A stretch of 64,000 nt of DNA from Atriophallophorus winterbourni (Eukaryota > Platyhelminthes > Trematoda > Plagiorchiida > Microphallidae), in the NCBI GenBank assembly GCA_013407085.1, contig JACCGJ010020027.1, positions 1-64,000 on the forward strand, written 5' to 3'. Position numbers and translations under genes: made by a program. Shown here one piece after another: positions 10,346 through 22,044 of this stretch (position 1 is its first letter; each line of letters begins with the position of its first letter). Under the pieces are notes generated by a model. It had not been told where the DNA came from and did no database searches. It saw only the letters and a program-made list of their open reading frames with translations.

Positions 10346-10605
10346 GACAGTATCTTGTATTTATGTATGAAAACACAAGCCTGATCCAGGCAGTGCCGCA
10401 CAGTTACTGACTTCACTTGGGCTAAGATACGGTCAGAGTGCCCAAGCTTAGAAAGATCTGCGAAAGAAAGTAGAAATGGTAGTGAGACTCCAGTGTGTTT
10501 CAGTATGAGCTCACTACCGGTGCCCAATCAATGTAGCATACATACTGTCTATGGCTGCGGCACTTTGCGTGGATCAGGCTTATGCTTTCATACATACATT
10601 CATAT
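10328..10605. mobile_element. S elements: one - copy flanked by two + fragments
   Basis: 10364-10545 is a minus-strand S element from the tail (tgtatgaaaacacaag) almost to the head. 10328-10355 and 10545-10605 are plus-strand fragments of the same element, the second ending in CATACATACATTC. The cluster suggests repeated insertion at one site. Confidence 0.7.
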
Positions 10606-10950
10606 ACAGACGCACTCTGAGTTTGGTGATGCGGGTTTGAGTCAGAAGCTTTACCTATTACATCCCAAACAGAACATGAAAGCAAAGAAATATCTAAAGC
10701 ATTGTCTATTTGGGATTCTGGTCGGTATATAATTGACATTTATGGATATTCAATATTTAAATTCAATATTAAAAGTAATAGATGAGATTTGGATTGATAC
10801 CTATTTAGCATCAAATGGACAATCTATTATCTCTCAGAGACTCTTTTATGTTGATACATATTTTAATTGCCTGTTCCTTTTATTCTTTTAACTACCAGCT
10901 TTCCTCATCTACATGATGAAGATGGTGATCACTTATTTTCCACGTTTCAG
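10606..10950. other. Region upstream of ASCC3; 5' UTR not identified
   Basis: AT-rich, with no coding signal. A pyrimidine-rich acceptor (ccacgtttcag, ending 10950) lies just before the ASCC3 coding start, so an untranslated first exon could be further upstream. I cannot locate a promoter. Confidence 0.4.
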
Positions 10951-10963
10951 TGACAGTATCATA

Positions 10964-11805
10964 ATGCCTTCTGAAATTTCCGATGCTTGGAGTTTTTCTG
11001 CGATACTCAGACGCTCTGGTTATTTCAAATACACGCCAACGTCGAATTCAAATTCAATCTATTGCTCGCTACAAGAAAAGCGAGCACTTTTAGCAGGAGC
11101 TTCCCCGGCAGATTGCGACACATTACACGTCAATAGTTTGTGGGGACGAATCTCTGCCACATTGTCAGATGATGTAACATTCGGACGTTTGAAGGAGTTA
11201 AAAGTACTATTTCAACGATATATTAATGCTTGTATGGACTTAGTTGGCCGCGATACAACAGATGCAGGAGAAACCGCGTCTTTCGCCACTTTACTGTTGT
11301 TTGGTCACCTTGGTCCTAAGATTTTTGAGTTGTCTGATCGCGGTGTCTCCGGTGAAGATTTGTTTAGACATCACAACATGCAGAAGTTGAAGCCGGTTTT
11401 ATTAAGTCAACTCGGTGGTGTCGGTGCTAGCAATGTAGAGGAATGCTGGAAATCCGTTTGCATTACTCTAAACGGTTTGGTTCAGTGCAAAGTCTTAGCA
11501 CCATATAGGACCAATATACTGGAATTAATGCGCAAGTGCCGTGTTGCAACTGATCTTGAACAAGTGGATCATGTATTACCAGTCGGTCATTCGGAAAAGC
11601 TAGCTCTTTCTCGTCTCGGATCGAATAAACTATCGTTGGCGATTCAGCTCGATTGGGAAAACGAAAGGAACATCAAACAGTCATTGGACACGGCATCGGC
11701 TACAATTTTCTCTGCTTTATTCCCTCAATTTCTACAAGTGCAATCCAGTGATCAAACTCGCTTAGCCGATCGTTTGGAGACTTTCACTGCCGAGGATGCT
11801 ATACG
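10964..11805 (+). CDS. ASCC3: ASCC3 exon 1 (codons 1-280 and part of 281)
   Basis: Encodes the N-terminal ASCC3 region, including [20 protein letters not shown] and [19 protein letters not shown], helical segments that bind other ASC-1 subunits in animal ASCC3. I chose the ATG at 10964 because an acceptor ends at 10950 and [19 protein letters not shown] lines up with the start of the vertebrate protein. An in-frame ATG at 10913 would need no acceptor and cannot be excluded. Donor ACG|gtatat. Confidence 0.85.
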
Positions 11806-14800
11806 GTATATACTCCAATCATTATTCATCGTACTGATTCAACCTTGGTTTCGCTAAGTGTTCTCATCAATATGAGCAACATATCCATTTCATCTATCGA
11901 TATTCAGCTGCCAGACATTGTAGACTGAACTAAACAGATGAATGAGGCAGAACATTAATGAGTTAGCAACCTTGTAGAAATGTAGCTCAGCCGCTCTAGG
12001 TAAATTTCGCACACCTCATTGGCACATGCAAACAATAGTCACGTCTCGAGAACGATTAGATTGCCATTATTTTGATAAAAACCAGATTACATTATGTCAT
12101 TCACTGCACTATTCTTGCTTCGATATGTGAACAACTGCGGCAAATCTGCATTATTTATCATCATATCCCTTCAAAATTTATAGTCAAGGTACCATGCTGT
12201 TGTGACTTAACTTATCTGGTATAGGAGGCAGAACGCTCACCGTTTGACAATTACAAAATGAAGCTCACAATTAGAAAATTTTCACACTATTGTTACTTAA
12301 AGCTTTTCTGTCGAATATTAGGTTCACAACATTTTTTAACAGATCTGCCATTGCCGCACCATTATCCGAAGCACAATCCGCTCACACCAATACGCCAGAT
12401 TTGGGACGTCATGATATTATCAAGCTGTTCGATCAACTCTCTCCTGCAGCGCTTAGCTTGTCTTTACCAATGGATCAATTGTTCGAACTCATTTTCGGTC
12501 TGTTGGCTACGGATCGTCCTGACGACCAGCTGCAAAATGAGGTGAGCCTATAAACAAAAAGCTCATTTGCATGCATTCCCATCACACACACTCCATGACC
12601 AGTTTCATGCTGTTTACACTCATCAGACAGGGATAATGGGATCAGTATCCGCATGCGCTTGACACAGTGGAAGAATGGTAAAGAAGTTGCGCTTGTATGC
12701 CACTGTTGGATAAGATATGAGCCCACACCTATGTATATAGGGTTTAAACCCATAACCATGAACATAAAGCTCATTTGTACGCATTTCCATCACACACACA
12801 CACCCTATGACCGGTTTCGTGCTGTTTGCAATCATCAGGTAGGGATAGTAGGATCATAATCCGCATGCACTTGAAACAGCAGAAGAATGGTAGAAGAAGT
12901 ATGTGAGCCTATCTTTATTTTTTCTCGCATTAAAAGGATTTTCGGGTTATATAAAATCATCTCTTGTCTGCTATTCCGTGGAATACCCTCATCATTAGCA
13001 TTATCCACCTTGGCCGCAGGAGCATATAACTGCGGCACAGGAGCTGTCGTATAAATCATCAGTACGCTTTAAAAAGGAAAAACAGTTTTCGCACGTTAAA
13101 TCTATATCCACACAAATTCAACGATGGTTGGCTCTTCTATGGCTCCATTTTCCGATTTCTGCTACTTTACAGTATGCCAAAATTTATCATACGGCTTATC
13201 CGTGACTTGCTGTTTACAGACGATCCAGCTATCATAGCTCACTCATAAGAGCAACCTCAGCCGTTAATATATCGCATGTAGACTTCGGGTCGACATTCAG
13301 CATGAACCGGACCAAAGTCCTCGACCAATGCACTGTATCGCCTTTCATCACTGTTAAAAATTGTCAGCTTGAACCAATACATCTTTTGACATATCTTGAT
13401 TCAATTATTGCGGATAACCCTTCACTAGACACCCAGATTAAAAAGCGGCTTTGCGGATCAACTACAATTTTGTCCCGTTTGAACTCTCGGGTATAGGGCA
13501 ACCGCAAGCTAACCACGAAGAATGCGTGTGCACTAAATGTTTTTCCTGTATGGCAACGAAACCTGATGCATCTACACAAAACGCGAATGCAAGCTGAATA
13601 CTTTTCATTTACGAAGCATCCATCGAATCTCGAACATATCGTTGATGGTCAAAGTAACAAATGCAATATTACTCTATAAAGCTATTCTACAGAGCATAAT
13701 AATCCCAATACCACTACCCCGTCTATGCTGCTTGGTCATTCATACAGAATTGAAAATAGTCGTATTCCAAATGATTTACTTATTTGTGAGTTGAAATCAG
13801 GAAGTCGACTTATGGGCAAGCCATACTCGCGGTACTAAGACGTTTGCGATGAAATGTGAAAGCTCTTGACCTTGACCTTACGAGTTGGATAGAACCTGCC
13901 GCTCACTTCGGAGGCACCGTTCAATTCGCCATCTCTAATATACGATAGCTTGCGAATTTCGCTGATCGCCCGATTAATGTCTGGCTGTGAGCGCTTCTTG
14001 GAAGATTGCTCCTCCGGAGTCGGACGAATTACCAATTTGAAACGCTGCGGTGAATGAAATCGCCAATCGCTTGAGATGTATATCCATGGTCAACATCGAC
14101 CGAAGGAGACCAACAACAACCTTACATCTTGGTGGGCTACGCATTGATATTATACACTTTCACTTGTTAATATTTCTGACATCATGTTTGCTTTTATGGC
14201 ATTCAAGGATGCAGTTTTGTTACTTTATCTTAATTCTACCGAAACATTTGATTGAGCTCATTTGGTCCGCATAACTAACCATCCATCCATCCATTTATCT
14301 ATCTATCTTTTTGTCTGTCGGTATGAAATCACAAGCCTGGAACCAAGTAAAGTGACGCACATTTATAGACACTACGGTAATTTGGCTGCATGTCCGTCTA
14401 TGTATCCAACCATTAATCTTCTATCTACCTATTCATCTATTGACTAATATGTATAGCGGTTCACTGAAATGTCTACACAGCCTTATCCAATTCTGCTTTA
14501 CGGAAATGCCTTCCTTTTTTTCTGTAGTTAATCGATTTACTCGGTTGGCACTACCTCGGCGTGGTCACCAACTTGGTACAGAACCGTGCCGATTGGTTGG
14601 CATCCTATCGTACACGAAATGGTCAGGTGGTGATTATTCCTATGTGTGTAACTTCTTTGTCGCTTTCATCGAATCTGTCCGTTTCTTTGCTTCAGATCCC
14701 ACGTTATTCGTTTCAAACGAAATTGAAGTGAAACCCACAGTTAACTTTGATGCGGTATGCCCAGTAATTACCCCTATTTCCTGCTTACTTGATGTCTTAG

Positions 14801-17800
14801 CTGCTTTCGATTGATGAAATTTTTTACCACAGATTATTCAAACCATTGCCTGCTATTTTTCTGAATTTATCTTCCGACCGATCTACCATCCTGGCTCCAA
14901 CAAAATTTGTAGTTGCTTCGAGAATCACACAATGCTTTTCTAGCATTTTCAACCCCGAGGATTTTGTTTACCATATTTTATGGTGTAATAATGTCTTTAT
15001 TTCGATGAGTTTCTAACGACAGCTGGTCTTCTCTGCTGTTTCACCACATGTCATATAAGAAAACATTTTTTTCTGTTGAGTCTTCATTACAATAAGGTTG
15101 TTATATAATGCTTTTTCTATCATTAAAACGATACCAATTGTACGTAATCATCCATAGAGCCTAGAGGAGCTATTTTATAACTCAGTGTCACCGACACATT
15201 TGATCCGCCACAACAGCCGTATTTTCGGCGAGCTGTGTGAATTAAATCAATTCATGAATCTGTTTGTTGTTGGAGTTGACTTGTCCCAATACAGCTTACG
15301 CAGACACAATGATGCTGCCAATCAGCAACCGTATTACTTGAGGGCACAGTATTCATGGTTTTCTTGGATTACTCGACATATCCCATTGGCTTTGAATTCA
15401 CTTTAACGAAATATGTTTATATATGTTGTATGAAAGCGCAAGCCTAAGCTAGGCAACGTGCCGCACAATCGTAGACTTCACACGGGCTAAGATACTTTCA
15501 GGTTGCCCACGCCTCGACAGTTGTGAGAAAGAAAATGGAAATGATAGTAAGCCTCCAGCGTGGTTCAGCATGTAGCCCACTTTCGGTGTCCAATTAATTT
15601 AGCACGGTGTCAGCTGCATAGTACAGAAGTACTGTACAATTGCACATTCGTGCAAATGAAATATGTGTAGTACAAGTTGTGTAACAAACACTTGAGGCCA
15701 ATATAGTTCCGCGAGTTCATGTGGCTATTCATATTGGCACTGAGATCATTTACAATTTTCCTTACATGGAATTACTCCGATGAAGTTTTTCTCATTAAGA
15801 ACTGGGTATGTTCCTAAACAAAACCCTTAATGATTATTCTTGATGCTGAATTTGACCCCGACAGAATCAATCGACATCCCGATCTGATCGATTGGCTCAG
15901 CTTATTTCTGATCCAGCTAAAATGGCAGCATTCCGTTCTGCGAAGCTCATCGAGAATGAACGCGAAACAACTCGTCGCCTGGCCAAGGCAATTTCCAACG
16001 GGCCTTCCCATTCAACAAGGGCGGCTGAGTTTAAGCGATCTCTTCCCCACGTGTACGACCGTTCGGCGCAAGTTCGTGAGCAGACACTTGGCTCAAAAGT
16101 AAGTCGCGCTGTCAACCTTTTATCTGCATTCAGCGATGTGTGGTGTTTTACTTGGTCACCATATCATAACAGATGCATTTACTATTTATCCTCCTAATTC
16201 CGTAGAATTAGCTGGTTAAAAATACTAACCCCACTTTCAGTTTTCCTGGAAGCCATCGTTTCATTATTGAAAAATTCATCTAACGAAACAGTGTTAACCT
16301 GTTGAAACTTGCCTCCAATCAAGTAGCGCTTGTATTCAACTGTTGGATAAGGCTGGTATGACCAACCTGTCCAATCACGTGTCCAAACACATGTTTAATG
16401 GGGTTAAACCCATAACGATGAACCAAAATATTCATTTGCATGCATTTCCATCACACACCCCACGACCGGTTTACTATTTGCACTCATCATGTAGGGACAG
16501 TAAGATCAGCGGATATGAGCAGCACATTACTTTGGTCATCCATAAGCGCCGTGAGTGTTTGACCAAAAATCACTTTGTGATTCTGTGTTTGAACGTCGTG
16601 GTGGCATTCACATATAGCTTTGTTTACCGTTTATTCACTGTTTCAAGGCTCACGGAACCTAATTTTACTGTCTTCATCTGATGACGACAGAGAACCAGAT
16701 ATTGTGTTTGAACACCGTAGTTCGTTGTAACAATGGCATTCAAGTATAATTTTGCCAAGCCAATTTAGTTTCCAAGCCCTTCATTTACCCGAGACGGGTC
16801 TGAGCTCATCCAGCCTTACGCTCATCATTCTTCGTCAGGTAAACGACGATTTTTGGACACATGATTGAACCGGTTGGTGGTACCAGCTTTATCCAACAGT
16901 GACATACAAGCGCTACTTGTTTACCATTCCTCCACTGTTTCAAGCACATGCGGTTCCTGATCTTACTGTCTCTACCTGATGAGTGGAAACAGCACGAAAT
17001 CGGTCGTGGGGTGTGTAATGGAAATGCATGCAAATGAATATTTTGCCTCCAATCAATTTGCAGCTTTCGCCCGTATGTATTTTTTGGTATTGGTGATAGT
17101 GAACTGGGAAAATTATTTGATTTTTTCAAAGAAATATGAAATTACCTGTTTTATGTGTTACTTCAGTTTGCGATGGCGTAGCATATTATCTTACACACTG
17201 TGCATTATCGCTTGGGTTTCATAAATGGAATCCAGAAAAACAACACACTATTCTAAATGCAGTCATTTCATGACACAGTGCAAAATTCCTCCGAAACCGA
17301 CATTTTCTCACTCATCTCCCCACTTTCGATTCCTCACAGCCCCTATTACCGGTCGGTTCTGAGTGCTTGCAACTCCAAAATTGGGTCTACGTTCGTTTCC
17401 CAGCCCCTTCCAAGCCACCAGCAGAAATCGTTGACGTACCACGTGTTAAAATTTCCATGCTCGACGATGTAAGTTGCATTATTTTATTTCTATACACAGT
17501 TTTCTTTATCAGACGAATAGGAACACGCGGCCGGTGTTTATCTCTGGTCTCAGTAGTACACATTTGTAAGTTTAATGTGATTTCATCTGATGCATCGAAG
17601 AGTAATCGGTCGCAGCTTTCGACTAGTGTCTCTTCATATTTAAATTCTAGTTATGGTAGTGTCTCTGTGGCACAACAAATAAGATCTGCTTTCAATCGAA
17701 CATGCCATGTTATAATCCTGCTGCAGTTCTGAACCCAGTTCCCCAACGTACCCTGGTGCAAAATATTTGCCAACGATAGTTTGAAAAACAATTGCGATGT

Positions 17801-20800
17801 GTAACATGTTACCTATACGGATTCGTTCTACAGTATTCTGTAGTACGCAGTGGTCCGATGGCCTTTGGTGGCCTAATGAGGAAATTATTGTTCTCAAATT
17901 TCAACTGCGGTTGAGTTCGAACCACTTTCCCTTTGAAATGCAATAGTACTGTCAACTACCCGTTTCGGCTCAGCAGCTGTTGTGGGTTCAGTAATAGAAG
18001 AGAAGATTCGTGGCTCAGGTGTGGATGGCGTTCAAATAGCATTCACCAAGCTTTCGTAATTGTGTGGCGTTTCTCTATCAGGCTGATGATATTCTCAGTA
18101 AGTATTTGGAAGTGACTTTTAATTTGGGTTCTTGGGTTTTTATAGAGCCCGATTTCCTACTTTGTCTCTCCTGGGAGTCAATTGGAGCTGCTGTTTAATT
18201 GATGCCGTTGTTCAGTACCACGCTTTAAGGTATTCTCGCATGCGCCGAGTGTTGCTTTTGGCTACTATCTTCTTATCGCCAAAGGTTGTCATATCCGGGG
18301 GTGGCAGTGGGGATAAGCTCCCACTGTTTATAAAATGCTCCCATATGGCATGCATCTCAAATAGCCTCTGACAACCAAGTCCAGCTTCTTGCCTGCACGA
18401 GTGCCTCCCCGAGCCCGGCGGAACTGCTTCTACCGACAGGAGAAGGGGTGAGGGCGAGTGACTAGCGCCTGAAAACCAGTTTACTTCGGGCAGATGGAAC
18501 TCGTTAGCCTGGGAGGGCATTTCATCTAAGAGGAGGGAAACCCTGATTTTAAACCTCCGCTGCCTTGCGGGATACCCGATCGCGCAAACGGTTTCGGGAG
18601 AAAACCCTGAAGAAAAATCTGAAACAGAGTCTGGCAGACGGCTAGTTGGTGCATACCACCTATTTCTATCAACTCCCTGCTGCCTTGCAGGTCGCACTTG
18701 GTTGCGCAACGGCTAGAGAACTGACTCGAACAAACACCGAGTGGTGCTGGAGAAGCCGCTTTGTACCCAAATTCCTAAGAATCTTCATTGAAGCCGACTC
18801 ATCCTCCAGGAGGATATAGTCGCACAAAAGTAAAAAGTAAAGTATTGCCCAGTAGAACTGACACGCACGTTGGTCGGTCAAATCGAATTATGCTCAGCTG
18901 ATAATGCCATCTAGCCTGATGATAAAACGTCCGACAGCTCATCGAACACCATGGCCCGGGTTACCTGAAATCAAATCATCTCGTTCTAATGGTATGGTAT
19001 AAAAGCACAAACCTGATCCAGACAAACTGCCGCGCATTCAGGACTGCACGTGTGCTGGGATACTGTCAGGTTGCCCAGGCCTCGACAGATATGGCAAAAG
19101 AAATAGTAGTTGTAATAGTACAATTTCGCTCGCTACTCCACATTTACCGCATTGATTTGCAATAGTGCAATACTTCCACACTTTGCAGTTAAAACTGGTA
19201 GTGAGATGCATGCGAAAGCACGATGGAGTCTCACAACTATTTCTGTTCTATATTCATGTCTCATATCTCTTTAGGCCTAGGCAACCTGACAATATCTTAG
19301 CCCACGTGTAGTGTCTGGCTGTGCGATACTCAACCTTGACCGGACTTATGATTGCATTCATACATACACAATTCTCGGCTATGAGAGTTCGACTAGATGA
19401 CCCCGACACGTGTCAAAACATCATTCTGGCATACCAATTTCCTACCGTACACATTCGAGATTTTTGTAGTGTGTCAAGTTAGCTTACTTTCTTACTTGCA
19501 GATTGGCCAACGTGTATTCGAGGGTATTCGAGAACTCAATCTGATCCAATCCATTGTCTACCCGACTGCCTATCACTCTGCTGAGAATTTACTCGTTAGT
19601 GCCCCAACTGGAGCTGGAAAAACCAACGTCGCTCTGATGACCATAGTCCAACTGTTACGTTCTCATTTGACAGCCGATTCAGTGTTGGATTTGCGGTCAT
19701 TTAAGGTCAGTTGATAGTTTTCTACCCACAGGCCCATCATCCTTGTGTTCACCTTTATCATTTTTTCTAGTTTCCTGTATTTTTGGTGTTCCGCTTGTTA
19801 CAGATTTTAGTTTGAACTGATGCTATCCTGCTTTCTTCGCATTTCGCGTCTTGTGAACGTGAGACCTGGACGATCGACGGACAATTTGATCAATTTCACG
19901 GCGTTGATGTGTGCGCTTCGTACACAAACCGAACCAGTTAGATAAATGGATAAATTCTGTCATGCATCGCATCAGCACTTTTATGTAGATTACGCTGTCA
20001 GCCAATTTCTTTGATGGTCTATTCTAGTTCTTCCAAGCACAAGTGTCACAGCTGTATCCAAGCCTGTATGTCGTTTTTCAATAGAAGCAAATTTCATTAT
20101 TTTTCGGCCGTATCGTCCATTAAAATGATCACCTTTCTGGTTGTCTACTATCACAATAATCTAATCCTGCCGCTTATTTTCAGATTGTGTATCTTGCTCC
20201 ACTCAAGGCGCTTGCTGCCGAACTAACCAACACATTTTCCAAACGTCTTTCACCTCTTGGCGTTAAAGTTCGGGAATGCACCGGAGACATGCAGTTGAGT
20301 AAACAGGAAATCATGGAGACGCAGGTGCTTGTTTTTATAAAAAAATTCGCTTAACTCACCAACGAAGTGTTTCATTGCTTTGTGAACGTTTCGCCATTTC
20401 AGATGCTCATTTGCACCCCAGAGAAATGGGACGTGATTTCACGTAAAGGGACCGGTGATACCACTTTGGTTCGATGTCTCAAGTTGTTGATCATCGACGA
20501 AGTTCATTTGTTGCATGAGGACAGGGGTGCAGTGCTTGAAGTTTTGGTAGCTCGAATGCTTCGTCAGGTAAGTCAGTGTGATTTATTTATTGTGAATCTG
20601 ACACGGCCTATTTGATTTGAGGTCCACAATCAGACTGTGACGACGATATTATGGTATGCCATCTGTGGCTATTAAGCACTTTCATCATCGTCATCATGAA
20701 GCACAGGTTTGGAGCTAGACAACGTGCAAAGTAGCATAAGTAGACAAGCAAACGCGCAAACAAAGAAAGCGAGTAAGCGAAATATGAAAAAGCAAATGCA

Positions 20801-22006
20801 CAAAAGCACCTTGTTTTTGTAGTTTCACTGTATGCGATTTTGAGATTTTTTTATCTAATATAATATAATAATATCGGAGAAAAATTATGATACACATTGC
20901 GCCACTGAATTCGGTTTTCAGCCAAATCTCGTAAGGTTTCCAGCCAACCACTAGGATGATATTTTGTACCCAACCCAGGAAAACAAATTCACCCCACTGA
21001 GCCTAGCACTGCGGCGAGCTTCTTCATCCCAACGCGCCACGTCATGGTCTTGACATTCGGTCGTTCTTCACAGCTTCTACCAGGCTCTGCGAATAAGGCG
21101 CGGTGTGGTAAACCATCGTAAATGAGCAAACATCAGCATTTCTCTTCGTTTGTGAGCTCTTGGTCCTAACACCTGCTTGGAGAATGAATGAATGAACGCA
21201 CAAGCCTGACCCAGGCAAAGTGCGTAACAGTCAGAGACCGCACGTGGGCTAAAATACTGTCAGGTTGCTCAGACCTAGACAGATATGAGAAATAAATAGA
21301 AATGGTAGTGAGACTCCAGCCTGATCCAGCGTGCAGCTCACCGCCGATGCCAATCAATTTAGCACGATGTTGGCCGCACAGCACAGAAGTACTGTACCCG
21401 CTTGGAGACCTCTATATTTGTAAATGGATGCTGCCAGCTAATGTAGGCAATCCTTCGCAGACAACAGTTGTCAAAAACAGAAAGCCCACTGACATCTCTG
21501 CTCGGATGGACCAGGTTTCGCAGCCAAACGAAGTGTAGCACCTTATTGTATGGTAGCAAAACCAGTTCTACTCACGCTGCATACGAGCGGAAGATGAATG
21601 CTTTCCGTTAACTCGAACTCAGAAAATTTTATGGTAGAAAAAGCATTAAGCTTAACAATAACCATAGGATGACAAGGTATATGGAATATATAAAATATAT
21701 AAAAAAAGTCCTCAAAAATTAATAGGACAGTCACATACCGCATGGTTCGTCATAAACTCATCGAGTTTGGAAGCAAAAACCTCAACAGATTCTGATCGTG
21801 TGATTTCTTCAGGCAAATAGTTCCAAGTGAAACAAATTCTTACCGGATAAAAATTACGAGAGCATCTTAAATATTACATGGACGTGTGAAGTAACGAATT
21901 CGGAGGTTGTGTGGTCATATTACCGTGGTATTGTCGCCTAGAAGTGCAGTCTTGTCTAAAAAATAAAAACCGATCCTATTCCAAAAGCTCTATTCTATAT
22001 ATATAT

Positions 22007-22044
<38 letters not shown>

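Larger units (their letters stand above)
12555..12890 (-). repeat. Tandem 212-bp unit with hammerhead-like motifs (family D)
   Basis: Two head-to-tail copies (GCTCATTTGCATGC at about 12560, GCTCATTTGTACGC at about 12772) with matching landmarks 212 bases apart; the second is incomplete. On the - strand each holds CTGATGA, a stem II around AAACA, and GAAAC followed by TGGT or CGGT. They begin about 15 bases after the exon 2 donor. This layout resembles metazoan retrozymes. Confidence 0.75.

Noticed and set aside
11240..12342. BRR2 (SNRNP200) as an alternative identity for the helicase gene
   Set aside because: The N-terminal motifs, canonical second Walker A and C-terminal MSDxYxGLDQQ follow ASCC3, not BRR2.
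15830..15900. Frame reading [18 protein letters not shown], tempting as the FDP motif of ASCC3
   Set aside because: There is no AG acceptor between its upstream stop and this motif, and the other frame continues into the conserved PHVYD segment.
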